A DNA stretch of 64,000 nt from Cladochytrium replicatum (taxonomy: Eukaryota; Chytridiomycota; Chytridiomycetes; Cladochytriales; Cladochytriaceae): assembly GCA_025526935.1 (NCBI GenBank), contig JAHLKD010000099.1:1-64000 (forward strand). Direction: 5' to 3'. This document shows, one piece after another, positions 1-10,129 of the stretch. The first letter of the stretch is position 1; each line of letters begins with the position of its first letter. The translations under genes and the position numbers were made by a program. The notes beneath the pieces were generated by a model. That model saw only the letters and a list, made by a program, of their open reading frames with translations. It was not told the origin of the DNA and did no database searches.

Positions 1-1092
1 CTCCCCTTCGAAGTCATCGACCTGATCATCCTTGCCATCGCATCTTCACCTGACGATCGTCTCTTTGCATACTACCTCGCTGCAAACTGCAGAAGGATTC
101 ACATCAAACAGGCTCTTTTCCCTCGCGGGCTAGTCGATCTATTGCTGCACCACAAGGATTCCCGTTCCATTCTCTGGAATCGCGTCGCTCACAACCCCGA
201 CCTCGTCCAAAACAACCTGGAGTTGGCCTCACAGTACGGCCACATCGACGTGCTGGAATGGTGGCGAGCGGAAAGCGGTGTCGGACTCGGTTCAAGCTAT
301 TCCAACGTCATGAAATTGGCCGCCGCTTACGGCCACGTCCATGCTCTGGAGTGGTGGAAAAACAGCAAGTTGGGGATCAAATGGAACGTCTCCGTTCTCG
401 AAGTGGCGACACAAAACAACCATCTCCCCGTCTTGGAGTGGTGGGAGTCGAGCGGTTTGGGGATGAAACCGACCCGCAAGGGCATGGAACTCGCTACCGC
501 GACCGGAAACATCGAGATGCTCGAATGGTGGAAAAGGTCCAAGTGGATGCACCATCCCCAGCATCACGAGCACGTCATGGGCCAGGCTTCAGCGCTCGGG
601 CATGTCCATGTGCTGGAGTGGTGGAAGTCTTGCGAATTAAAGCTTCTGCTAGACGGTACCGAAATGGATCGGGCCAGCAAGTGCGGTCACACCGACGTCC
701 TCGACTGGTGGAAGTCCAGCGGACTGGGTTTGGGATACACCCAAAACGCCCTACAGTTTGCGTCCGAGTCGGGGCACGTCCACGTTCTCGATTGGTGGAA
801 AAACAGCGACCTCCAGCTGAAGATTTCGGGACACGAAATGGAACGCGCGACCGTTCATGGCCACGTCAACGTCCTTGATTGGTGGAAGGAAAGTGGCCTC
901 CATTTGGTCTACGATAAGAACATCGTCCTCGATGCGTTGAAGAACGGATCCATCGAAGTGCTGGAGTGGTGGCGAGCCAGCAGGTTGATAGTCAACCTGA
1001 CTGGCCCTGACATCGACGCCGCTGGCGCTGGCGGGGAGGTGAGAGATGATGTCCTTCAATGGTGGAGAAACAGGAAACATGACCTCCATTGA
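1..1092 (+). CDS. F-box-like Trp-Trp ankyrin-like repeat protein A (5' truncated by window edge)
   Basis: The frame is open from base 1 to a TGA at 1090-1092, so the start codon lies outside the window. The first residues read LPFEVIDLIILAIA, matching the core of an F-box (LPxEvixxIl), followed by a short spacer ending GLVDLLLHHKDS. From about base 220 there are ten tandem units of about 29 residues, typically ASxxGHVxVLEWWKxSxL. The units resemble a shortened ankyrin repeat in which the usual VVxLLLxxGA is replaced by VLEWWKxSGL. Units four and five (NIEMLEWWKRSKW, then a His-rich stretch) are shared with the gene at 3125, so the two are close paralogues. A substrate-adaptor role in SCF ubiquitin ligation is a family-based guess; no partner is visible. 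Intronless over the visible part. Confidence 0.8.
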   Translation, partial: LPFEVIDLIILAIASSPDDRLFAYYLAANCRRIHIKQALFPRGLVDLLLHHKDSRSILWNRVAHNPDLVQNNLELASQYGHIDVLEWWRAESGVGLGSSYSNVMKLAAAYGHVHALEWWKNSKLGIKWNVSVLEVATQNNHLPVLEWWESSGLGMKPTRKGMELATATGNIEMLEWWKRSKWMHHPQHHEHVMGQASALGHVHVLEWWKSCELKLLLDGTEMDRASKCGHTDVLDWWKSSGLGLGYTQNALQFASESGHVHVLDWWKNSDLQLKISGHEMERATVHGHVNVLDWWKESGLHLVYDKNIVLDALKNGSIEVLEWWRASRLIVNLTGPDIDAAGAGGEVRDDVLQWWRNRKHDLH

Positions 1093-1668
1093 ACGTCGCT
1101 AGTCTGTCTGAGAAACCCACAACTGAACGATATCGGATCTCAAGTGACCTATTGGTCTGTCTGCGGAAAGACCACGGCGTGCTGGACGAACATTGTACAT
1201 TCGTGGTTCCGGCTGAACACCCTTCAATTGGGGATCGATAGCCAGAAGTGCTCTTTGCAAGCGATTACCCCCAACTGCTGTTGGGTGCCAAACAATCGAG
1301 GAAAGGAGACGATCTGTGGAAAGAGACATTGTATTTTAAACTTGGCGTTGTTCACTTGCTGTCCTCAAGAATGGTGGGCAAACTTGCATTTACTTTTTGT
1401 ATACCTGTCTATCATTGAAAGTGTTTTCGTATGCATTATTATTGATCTAACCAGTATGAATCCGTGAACGCGATGGCAGGGATTTGCACACGTTGTCTTG
1501 CATAGTTGTGGTTTCCGGTAAGCATCCGTGAGCTTGATGGCAGAGATTTATTGCTGTGGTTTTTCAAAGGTAGATTCACTTATATCCTACATATTTACCT
1601 GATCTGTTGCAGTGCCATCAATGTCACCGGCGCAATCACGCAAGACCTGTTCGCTCACCACCACAGAT
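1093..1668. other. intergenic gap between repeat genes
   Basis: I see no supported gene here. Short open frames exist but have no repeat motif or recognisable domain, and AT content rises towards 1400-1470. A near-duplicated phrase (gaatccgtgaacgcgatggcaggga and catccgtgagcttgatggcagaga, about 1459 and 1522) suggests a small local duplication. Confidence 0.5.
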
Positions 1669-3044
1669 ATCAGTACGGACGCAAAAATTGTCCGTTGAAG
1701 CAAGCGTCCGAAAACGGGCACATTGACGTGCTTGAATGGCGTGGAACAGCAGTGGCATCGAGCTTCCATCCTCGTTTTACTCTGTGATGACGCCGCCAGC
1801 GAACTCGGCCAAGTCCAAGTGCTCGAGTGGTGGAAGAACAGCGGCGCCAACCTCGCGTGGGTTCCCTGAACCTCGCCACCAAGAACGGCCACATCGCGGT
1901 TCTGGAATGGTGGACCTTGCGGGCTCGACATCCAGCCGGGCCGCGAGGTTCTGAGTTCCGCTGGCGAAGAGCGGAACTTTGAAATGCTCGATTGGTGGAA
2001 AGTGAGCGGAGTGCTCGATGGATCAGAACGTTGGAGTGGGACCCTTTACTCGTCCCCATAGGATCATGTGGATGTCTCGAAACGCATTGGTGAATCGTTA
2101 AATATGAGGTCCCGTGTGAGCCGTGGACCGAAATGGATTGGGCGAGTGACAGAGGGTACGTATATGTTCTCGAGTTGTGGAAGCGCAGTGGTTTACTGTT
2201 GGGGTACAGAAAGCACGCGCTGAGGTATGCCTCGCGAAGCGGGCATGCCAAAGTGCTGGAATGGTGGAAGAATAGCGGGATACAGTTCCAAGTGACCGGA
2301 CAAGAAATGAGGGAAGCAAGCTACTCTCGTCATCTGAACGTGCTTAATTGGTGGAAAGGCAGTGGATTACCGTTCAAATACAGCAACCTGGTGATGGAGA
2401 AGGCATCACAGTGTGGATACATTGATGTGCTGGATTGGTGGCGGAACAGCGGGTTGAAGCTCGAACTATCGGGGAAAGAGCTTGACAAAGCAAACCTTCA
2501 AACTCGCATTGAACTTTTTCAGTGGTGGAGAGACAGCGGGATGGAATTTCAGTTGGAGCGCGTCGATAATGGACGGTGCGAGCTGCAGAAGGGAGCTCGA
2601 TATCCTCGATTGGTGGAAAGACAGCGGACTGCAGCCGAGATACTCTGCCAAAGCAATCCATCTTGCGATTGCAAACGGACTGATCAATGTTCTTGATTGG
2701 TGGAAGAACAGCAAGTTGCCGTTGAAGTACGACGAGTGTTTGGTCTTGAGGTTTGCGATTCTCCATCAATGGCGGAATTTGGACTCTATACTCGAGTGGT
2801 GGATGACAAGTGGTCTCCCGGTGGAATGGATTCCGCAGACAGGCAATAAAATTGTCACTTTCCATTGTTTTTTGGTGTTCCGGGATGGCTGGTCGCGAAC
2901 AAGCACATGCTGATACCGCTCGGAGCGAGCCGATGTACTTTCGAGAAGTGCAAGAAGATTGGGAGGGTCAACGCCATTCGTCGGGTTCTGAGGAAACCCA
3001 ATTATCATGGGCTTGACAGAAGATTTACCATATTTGATTTCTGA
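1669..3044 (+). pseudogene. decayed F-box/WW-repeat gene B
   Basis: Repeat units of the same family appear in all three forward frames. QASENGHIDVLEW occurs near 1700-1738 and VLEWWKNSG near 1820 in another frame. Seven units are open from about 2133 to 2560 (MDWASDRGYVYVLEL onward). After a shift, LDILDWWKDSGLQPRY and INVLDWWKNSKLPLKY continue to about 2850. A further shift is needed to read the C-terminal motif (GWLVANKHMLI ... CTFEKCKKIGR) that ends in TGA at 3042-3044. At least three frameshifts and the missing F-box start indicate a pseudogene. Introns cannot explain all of them, because the frame changes fall inside repeat units. The C-terminus matches that of the gene at 23899 better than that of its neighbours. 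Confidence 0.8.
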
Positions 3045-3124
3045 ACAGTAGTTTTAGTTTCTGCTGATATCGAGCCATCTGCTGTGTTGATCTGCTATGG
3101 AACAAATTTTCCTTTAGAGCCATC

Positions 3125-4171
3125 ATGTCCCAAACTTTGAGCTCACTTCCGCTTGAGATCATCGACCAAATCATCCTCATCTTGGGCACCTCGGATCGCG
3201 ATCTGGCGTACACTCTTGCAGCACAATTCGGTAGATCCCATGCCAGGCAATCCCTCTTTCCTCCCCGCAAGCTCAGAAGCATTGTAGACGCCTGTGCTCT
3301 GGGACTAGTCGATCTCTTGCGACACAGCCGCTACATTGCCTTACCTCACACGTCCCCGCACCCAGAAACCGTCCAAGCCGCACAGGCAGCCGCCGCAAAG
3401 AACGGCCACGTCCCCGTCTTAGAATGGTGGCGTTCCGAGAGCGACGTTTCGTTATCTCAGCTCGCTCTCGACCACATTTACCTGCACTTGGCCAGCGAGA
3501 ATGGCCACCCAGACGTTCTGGAGTGGTGGAAGACCAGCGGGATGCCGCTCATGTTCGTGTACGATGAGTCCACCCTGGAAGCGGCCACCAAAAACGGGCA
3601 TGTGGACGTTCTGAGGTGGTGGGAAGCAAGCGGCTTGAATATTAGAAAGTCTCGTTTGGGTATGGAACTCGCTAGCCAGATCGGAAACATCGAGATGCTC
3701 GAATGGAGTACGTTAATGAAACACCCAAAGACTCACAAACACGTCATGCAAACCGCCTCTGGGTCGGGCTACATCCACGTTCTGGAGTGGTGGAAAGGTA
3801 GTGGACTCCAGTACTCTTTGGACGGAACGGAGATGGATCGAGCAAGCAAGTACGGCCACGTCAACGTCCTCGAATGGTGGAGGACAAGCGGGTTGCCACT
3901 GGGGTACACACAGAACGCCCTGAAATACGCTTCGGAATACGGACGAGCGGATGTGCTCGAGTGGTGGAGGAGCAGTGGATTGCCGCTCAAAGTGGCCCCA
4001 ATCGCAATCGACCTTGCAAGCAAGAATGGCCATGTTAATGTTCTCGATTGGTGGAAATCGAGCGGGCTCGGGCTGATCTACAACAAAAACGTGGTTCGGG
4101 ACGCATCAAGAAGTGGGCGAATGGATGTTCTTGAGTGGTGGAGAAACAGTGGATTGGACATTAACCAGTGA
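3125..4171 (+). CDS. F-box-like Trp-Trp ankyrin-like repeat protein C
   Basis: A single 348-residue open frame. The start at 3125 places an F-box-like segment (LPLEIIDQIILILG, residues about 8-21) near the N-terminus as in its relatives. It then has a Leu/Arg-rich linker and nine units of about 29 residues from residue ~85. Most units carry the VLEWW signature, spaced so that each begins with a small hydrophobic helix (AMDxAS or similar). Unit four is shortened: NIEMLEW is followed directly by STLMKHPKTHK, losing one Trp and a few residues that the paralogue at 1-1092 retains. No signal peptide or membrane segment is visible, so a soluble protein is likely. It ends DINQ. Function is unknown; an F-box adaptor whose repeats bind a partner is the natural hypothesis. 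Confidence 0.85.
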   Translation: MSQTLSSLPLEIIDQIILILGTSDRDLAYTLAAQFGRSHARQSLFPPRKLRSIVDACALGLVDLLRHSRYIALPHTSPHPETVQAAQAAAAKNGHVPVLEWWRSESDVSLSQLALDHIYLHLASENGHPDVLEWWKTSGMPLMFVYDESTLEAATKNGHVDVLRWWEASGLNIRKSRLGMELASQIGNIEMLEWSTLMKHPKTHKHVMQTASGSGYIHVLEWWKGSGLQYSLDGTEMDRASKYGHVNVLEWWRTSGLPLGYTQNALKYASEYGRADVLEWWRSSGLPLKVAPIAIDLASKNGHVNVLDWWKSSGLGLIYNKNVVRDASRSGRMDVLEWWRNSGLDINQ

Positions 4172-4531
4172 CCAAGATGGACCGAACATTTGCGGACTCG
4201 AGCACAAGTGGACCAGGAGTTGCGCTGGATAAGAGTTTGCGCTTTAATTCCCATAGATTACCGGGGAACCAAGTTGGATCGGTGATCTCGATATACTGGA
4301 GATGAGATCACTTCATTGATAGCTTAGCATTTCCATGAAACTGGCTATGAAGTCGTGATGTGTATCAAGCAAGGTACCGCTGATCCGGTCGGATCCCAAC
4401 CCAGTGCGGCAAAGCAAAGCGTTTTGCTCAGTAACTTTTGTATTGTACAGCAAAATTGTCGGTTATGAACACCTGCATTAACTTGCAACACCTACCATCC
4501 GACCCCCAGAACTGCATAGTGCCCGCTCTAA
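4172..4531. other. intergenic spacer
   Basis: Contains the 3' flank of gene C and the presumed promoter of gene D. I see no repeat units, ORF or RNA gene here. No clear TATA box is visible close to the ATG at 4532. Confidence 0.5.
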
Positions 4532-6010
4532 ATGCCGATTCTTCCTTGGGAAGTCATTGACAGAGTCTTGCTCGTCCTGGGTCTCTCCGTGGACGAACCA
4601 TACCTTGCATACATGGCGGCGACTTGCTTCAAACGAGAGTTTGTTCGCCTCAAGCTTTATCCATGGGCAGCATCAATGGACGAAGCTAGTGCAAACGGTG
4701 CCGACGCGGCACTCGAATATCACAAAGCAAAAGGAAGCTATTACACCAAATACGCGATAGATCAAGCCAGCCTGAACGGCCATTTGGGAGTGCTCAAATG
4801 GTGGCTGTCGAGTGGTCTCGATCTGTACATGAGCGACAACCTCATCGACAGAGTGAGCGCCAATGGACGAGTCGACGTGCTTGAGTTCTGGCGGATTGCG
4901 GTTGCCAAAGGATTGAAATGGCAATCAGAACCCGTGGGTCGCTTTCTAGTGCCTTTGTTCGGACTTTGGCAGACAAAGCTGATGTGGACTGACAGAGCTA
5001 TCGATGAAGCAAGTGCGAACGGCCACATTAACGTTCTCGATTGGTGGCTGAACAGGGACGATGACAGCACATGGAAACCACAGATCAGCTGGACTTCAGC
5101 TGCGATCGATATGGCAAGCGCGAACGGGCATGTGGAGGTTCTTAAATGGTGGCATAATGTTTCCACCCGTAATCCAAACTGGAAGCTCAAGTGGACGAAA
5201 AAAGCTATGGACCTCGCCAGCCAAACAGGTCACGTCGCGTCTCTAGAGTGGTGGAAATCGAGTGGCCTTGAACTGAAGTGGAGCGAAAATGTGATGGACT
5301 TCGCCAGTCAAACAGGAGTTGTTGAGTCTCTGGAGTGGTGGAAATCGAGTGGCCTTGAAATGAAATGGAACGAAAATGCGATCGTCGTTGCGTTCCAAAA
5401 TGGGCATTCCAATGTGCTCGCTTGGTGGAAAGGTCAAGGAGCGTCTTTCCACAACCTTTACCCTCTCATCATTCAAGCGATCGAGGATAGCAACATCGGA
5501 GTGCTCAAACTATGGCTGGACAACGAAGACATCTTCACAGGGATGAGCCACACCGCCGGCGATATTCAATCGAGATACTTGGCAGACATTACAAGTGCAT
5601 GCGGGAATGTCGAAGTCCTCGACTGGTGGTCGAAATACTCCGAAATGATGAATTACACCAGCAACGCAATGGATTCTGCCAGCGCCGAAGGAAGTTTGGC
5701 CGTTCTGCAGTGGTGGAAGGATATCAACGATATTTGGGGAATTGAATGCAGATACACCGCCTATGCCTTGGATCAAGCGAGCATCAACAAGCATGTTTAT
5801 GTATTGGATTGGTGGATAGGCAGTGGCCTAGAGTTGAAGTGGTCAACGGATCTGATGGCTACGCTGTTCGACCGGAAAAACTTTGAGGCTCTTCAGTGGT
5901 GGAGCATGAGCGGGCTTCTTCCCACCGAACTGCGAATGGTTCCAAGGAAAGAAAACACATTTTGTGAGTTGGATGAAGAGGATGACTTTGACTTTGCTGA
6001 AGACTTGTAG
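4532..6010 (+). CDS. F-box-like Trp-Trp ankyrin-like repeat protein D
   Basis: A 492-residue intronless frame. It starts MPILPWEVIDRVLLVLG, an F-box-like segment at the extreme N-terminus, followed by LAYMAATCFKREFVRLKLY, a linker conserved in the family. About thirteen repeat units follow. Units six and seven are almost identical (ASQTGHVASLEWWKSSGL and ASQTGVVESLEWWKSSGL), suggesting recent unit duplication. Several units carry insertions between the WW pair and the next unit, for example residues ~130-150 and ~320-345, so loops vary in length. The C-terminus is acidic (CELDEEDDFDFAEDL). The frame stays open after the TAG for another 18 acidic codons (see next entry). Function unknown; expected soluble. 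Confidence 0.85.
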   Translation: MPILPWEVIDRVLLVLGLSVDEPYLAYMAATCFKREFVRLKLYPWAASMDEASANGADAALEYHKAKGSYYTKYAIDQASLNGHLGVLKWWLSSGLDLYMSDNLIDRVSANGRVDVLEFWRIAVAKGLKWQSEPVGRFLVPLFGLWQTKLMWTDRAIDEASANGHINVLDWWLNRDDDSTWKPQISWTSAAIDMASANGHVEVLKWWHNVSTRNPNWKLKWTKKAMDLASQTGHVASLEWWKSSGLELKWSENVMDFASQTGVVESLEWWKSSGLEMKWNENAIVVAFQNGHSNVLAWWKGQGASFHNLYPLIIQAIEDSNIGVLKLWLDNEDIFTGMSHTAGDIQSRYLADITSACGNVEVLDWWSKYSEMMNYTSNAMDSASAEGSLAVLQWWKDINDIWGIECRYTAYALDQASINKHVYVLDWWIGSGLELKWSTDLMATLFDRKNFEALQWWSMSGLLPTELRMVPRKENTFCELDEEDDFDFAEDL

Positions 6011-6067
6011 AGTGGATCGGAGGAGGAAGATGAGCTATACGGAGAGGATGACAATATGGATTCTTGA
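6011..6067 (+). other. in-frame acidic tail beyond the TAG stop of gene D
   Basis: Directly after TAG (6008-6010) the same frame reads SGSEEEDELYGEDDNMDS and then TGA at 6065-6067. The composition continues the acidic C-terminus of gene D. Either a recent nonsense mutation shortened the protein or the TAG is sometimes read through. Confidence 0.5.
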
Positions 6068-6903
6068 GTTTTTAATCTTCGAGGGTTTGGTAGAATATTG
6101 ATGTTTTTGGGGTTCGTAGTGTCAAATGCAATTGTTTATATTATATTTGTCCTCCTTTCTTGAGCGGCGTCAAAAGTGTAATGAGCAAGATGGGGTCCTT
6201 CCTTCCCCTATGCAGCGAATTTTTTTGAAGGAAATCGATGGAAGTGCATCTAGCGGCACAGCGCACGCAACACAGCGTCATGATGTTCTTTTCTCCACAG
6301 TTTCTGAATAGATTCGGTGGCCGTGTGAACATTCCTGATACCACGAGATGCAAAGGGTGGAAGAGTTCTCCGTTGCGTTGCAAAGGGCGCACTGGTAGCC
6401 AAATTGTAGAGCCTGTAACACTGACGATCTTTTGGCTTTACATGCGCCTGTACGAACGTGGTCCTCGGCCCTTTATAAACCACTTGGCTCGGATATCCAG
6501 AAAATGTATCCACTTCTCTGTGCTAAAAGCAACCGAGCACATTCACATCAAAACACAACGAGGTTGATCACAAATACGTGCAATGGATTTAAAAAATTGG
6601 AGCCAATGGATGTAACACATCAGACCGAATGGACGATCAGGCAAGGAGGGGAACTAGCGATGAGGATATACCCGAATTGGCTTTCCCAAACCTGGAAATA
6701 ACTTTGCATGAGAGTGTGAATGTAGTCGGTATCGGCGATATGCCTCTCGTATGTGTTCGGGTCTGAGCCCTCCTTGGTGTCACAGCTCTTCGTTGACTTC
6801 CCCAGCCCTAGCGTGACAGTGCTCAAGTCACTCGTCCTGCCAACATGTGGCTCGCTTGATCATCGTGTCACCCACGTGGCATTGTGGCAATGGTCACGTG
6901 GAG
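6068..6903. other. intergenic region upstream of THOC3
   Basis: I see no supported gene. Short ORFs lack motifs and are interrupted on both strands. The promoter of the THOC3 gene should lie in the last few hundred bases. Confidence 0.5.
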
Positions 6904-8403
6904 ATGAGCTATAGCTACGAAATCGAACGGGCGAAAAACAATTTTGGGACGATGGGGGCGAGGGAGCTGAGGGGGCATAGGGAGAAGGTGGGACTAACCC
7001 TAGCACGTTGGTATGGCATTGCGATTGACTCGTCGGCAGGTGCACACGGTCGGGTGGAACTGCGATGGGAGACGTTTGGCGTCGGGCTCGGTCGACCAGA
7101 CTGCGAGAGTGTGGACTCTTTCAAACGACTCTGCATCGGTAAGGATTCAACTAGATACTTTTGGTTTCGTTAGCTGACAAGCTCTACCAGTCAAGTGCGA
7201 ATCGGGACTCGATCGAGTTGAAAGGTCACCACGGCGACGTCGACCAGCTCTGCTGGGATCCAACTCACCCGGACAAACTCGCAACGGCTTCTGTTGACAA
7301 ATCTGTCAGACTCTGGGACGTCCGAGGTAAATTTCTGAACATATGTCAATCCCTGCTGCTGGGCCAGCGAGACATGGACGAAAACACGGGGATTGGTTTC
7401 GACCGCTTCGATTGAGCTGACCCACTGCGACTCTGATCTGGCGCTTTCGCCACAGCACATAATCGCGCCGCTCATACGATTTCTACCTCGGGGGAGAACA
7501 TCAACATCGTTTGGAGTCCGGATGGGAAGACAATAGCCGTTGGAAACAAGGTATACATGATGGAGAATCACTGATTTTACCAGTATTTACCTTTTTCTGA
7601 AGGAAGACGTCATTACGTTCATTGATCCACGGTCAGTTGGCGATACCAAGAAGGGTGTTATCAAGACGTTGGCGAACGACGTTGAAATCAATGAAATCAG
7701 TTGGAACTACTCCTCTGATCTGTTTTTCATGTCCACCGGCCAAGGTACGTACATTCCTGCGGATCATGTTCTTGTCTAATCCAGAGCTCCTCTTTCTGTT
7801 ACCAGGAACCATCCGAATTCTGGAGTACCCATCCCTCCGACACGCGTACACAGTCAATGCGCACACAGCAAACTGCTATTGCCTAGAGTTTGATCCGCGT
7901 GGAAGGTATTCGAACATCAGTGGAACAGCGGTTATTTATCGCCTCTCACACGGGTTATTCGCAGGTATTTTGCAACGGGGAGCGCCGATGCAATTGTCAG
8001 CCTGTGGGATCTTGAAGACTACATCTGCCTTCGCACATTCGGTCGACTTGAGTAAACCGCCCCTCACCAGTACTTACCACGAGAATTCTGATCTTTTTGA
8101 ATAGCTGGCCTGTTCGAACGATCAGCTTCAGCTACGACGGCGAATACCTCGCCTCAGGGTCAGAAGACCACCTCATCGATATCGTGAGTAGCCTCCAATC
8201 TCTTTAGGTTTACGTCTGATCTATGCTGAACGCAGTCGCATGTGGAAACGGGGGAGCATGTCCACACGATTCAGTGCAGCGCGGCCATGAACACAGTCGC
8301 ATGGCACCCGTCCAAACTTTTGCTTGCATACGCAGGGGATGAAGTAGTAAATGGACGACCCGAGGGGAACTTGAGAATATTTGGGTTTCCAAAGTCCGAT
8401 TAA
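6904..8403 (+). CDS. THOC3: THO complex subunit 3 (TEX1), WD40 repeat mRNA-export factor
   Basis: Nine exons give a continuous WD40 protein: 6904-6987, 7040-7138, 7191-7326, 7456-7550, 7603-7744, 7806-7905, 7965-8051, 8105-8183, 8236-8403. All introns are GT-AG and about 52-61 nt, except the third (7327-7455, 129 nt). Diagnostic THOC3 segments are VHTVGWNCDGRRLASGS, GHHGDVDQLCWDPTHPDKL, GENINIVWSPDGKTIAVGN, ANCYCLEFDPRGRYFATGS and WPVRTISFSYDGEYLASGS, in the order expected for the family. The protein is about 330 residues, the usual size. THOC3 belongs to the nuclear THO/TREX complex that couples transcription to mRNA export. The start at 6904 is the first in-frame ATG; an ATG at 6952 is the alternative. 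The DNAL4-like gene begins 49 bases after the stop, on the same strand. Confidence 0.93.
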
Positions 8404-8452
8404 AGAATACACCGTTGGACTCTGCACTGCCACACACGCGCTCTTTCCAGAA

Positions 8453-8956
8453 ATGGCCGACCTCGGAAGTAGCACAAACCTAGCTGACAAAGGCGCGCCC
8501 GCTCCAGGAGGAAACGCGGCCGCAGGAGGTGCAGCTGCAGGTGGGGAGAAAGCGGATGATAAGGATCAGCGCAAGAACTTCAATTATCCACTTGTAAAGG
8601 TGAGGCACACAAACAAAACCCCCGCACGGTCGAGAACTCCCCGCACTTGTTTAGGTGTGCGACATGATGGAGGAACTGAGAGTAGAAGCCGTGGATATGG
8701 TTGTTACCGCAGTCGAGAAGCATCCAGGAAACTACGAGGTATTTTCAGATAACTAGCGTGCGTTCCATTGATTCGAATTTTGCCAAAATAGGCAGCCGCG
8801 AATACGATCAAAGAGTTGATGGACAAGCGGTGCGGAAGCTCGTGGCATACGATTGTCGGCGAAGGGTTCGGGTTCGAGATCACGCACGAGATGCGGACGC
8901 TCCTGTATATGTATTTCGGAGGGAACTTGGGTGTTTTGCTGTGGAAAGCGTCTTGA
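8453..8956 (+). CDS. DNAL4: Axonemal dynein light chain 4-like (LC8 family)
   Basis: Exons 8453-8599, 8655-8738 and 8792-8956, phase-0 GT-AG introns of about 53-55 nt. The 131-residue product has an Ala/Gly-rich N-terminus (residues ~15-33). The LC8 fold follows: NYPLVKVCDMMEELRVEAVD, then GSSWHTIVGEGFGFEITHE and the C-terminal YMYFGGNLGVLLWKAS. The NYPLVK segment and C-terminal LWK resemble DNAL4 more than cytoplasmic DYNLL. The role is in outer-arm or inner-arm flagellar dynein assembly, consistent with a zoospore-forming fungus. Its 3' exon end is tandemly duplicated just downstream (8957-9037). The gene lies only 49 bp after THOC3. Confidence 0.9.
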
Positions 8957-9037
8957 TCTATCACGCACGAGATGCGGACGCTCCTGTATATGTATTTCGG
9001 AGGCAACTTTGGTGTTTTGCTGTGGAAGGCGTGTTGA
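8876..9037 (+). repeat. 81-bp tandem duplication of the DNAL4 3' end
   Basis: Bases 8876-8956 (last 26 codons plus TGA) recur at 8957-9037 with few changes. Because 81 is a multiple of three, the second copy is in the same frame after the TGA and again ends in TGA. It would encode ITHEMRTLLYMYFGG and so on, with Leu to Phe and final Ser to Cys changes. Confidence 0.9.
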
Positions 9038-9292
9038 TCTCTGATGGTGAAATGAGAATTGCTTTCACTACAAGCAAACAGGCGTACAATTGAGATTGAG
9101 ATCAAAGAAAACGTCAACAAACCAAGTGGACTTTCGGCGGCTTCCATAAAATGATTAAGCCAAAAAGAAGTTAGCCATCGAAAATGGAAAAAGGGACTAT
9201 AACGATATTAACGAAACTAACTCGTTCTTTAAGCACAATCTCGTGGTTGTTGAGCTATTCCCGAACAGAAATGTCAAACGACTCTCAATCCT

Positions 9293-10129
9293 TTGAGTAG
9301 AGGCCGTTCCCCCTTGAGCCCAATTGTCCTCCACCACTCGAGCATCTCGACCTTTGGCACAATCAGAAATTCATCGTATTTCAGGGTCAACTTGCTGCTC
9401 TTCCGCCAGAGTTACTCCCATTCGCACCGCACAGTAAATTTGCACATTCAACTCCCCATCACTGCTTGCTTGGTCTATTACGTGCTCGCTCAAAGTGAAA
9501 TCAAGTCCGCTAATATTCCACCACCGAAAAACGTTCCACCGCGTTTCCACTGCGTATCTTGAGGAGTTCCTGTCCGGACAACTTCAGCTCCAACCCACTT
9601 GTTTTCCACCAGTCTAACATGTCCAAGCGACCCGCTTTTGAAATTGCTCGACAGCCAGGTCACTGTACTCAAGACAGTCCGCTGTTCTTTCAACAATCAA
9701 GCACTTTCGGTTGTCCATGAATGTTTGGCGTGTTCATTTCGTGCCTGGTCACTTCGATTGGTATCCCACTTTAATTCCACCATTAAGAACATCAATCTGT
9801 CCGTCTTGGGAAGCCAAGGACATGACGTCATGACGGAACCCAAAGCAGAGCACACTGCTTTTCTTATCCTCGATCACTCGTTTTATCCATTTCAGCCTAC
9901 GGCCCGCTAAAATTTGTGTACATTTTTTTATGCCGGTAGTGAACGACATATCCATCATCTTGACAAGAAGTTTGAGGAGTCTCTCAAAGATTTTGCATTG
10001 AAAAGGCAACCATGCTTCACTGGAGGTCTGGAAACCGATCATCGACCTTCGCGAAAACCGACGGATTCTGTGTGGGACGACGATGCTTTGAATGAACGGT
10101 ATACACTTCCCCATCGCCAACAGCATCAT
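9293..10129 (-). pseudogene. decayed F-box/WW-repeat gene, minus strand
   Basis: On the minus strand, fragments such as MSLASQDGQIDVLNGG (about 9760-9850) and several antisense 'ccacca(c/t)tcgag' phrases mark repeat units. The WW codons appear as complements at about 9335, 9400, 9520 and 9600. Frames change repeatedly and no F-box start is readable, so this is a heavily decayed family member. The 5' end near 10129 is a guess. Confidence 0.6.

Noticed and set aside
6011-6067. A separate small gene after gene D
   Set aside because: No start codon before its acidic codons; it is the continuation of gene D's frame.
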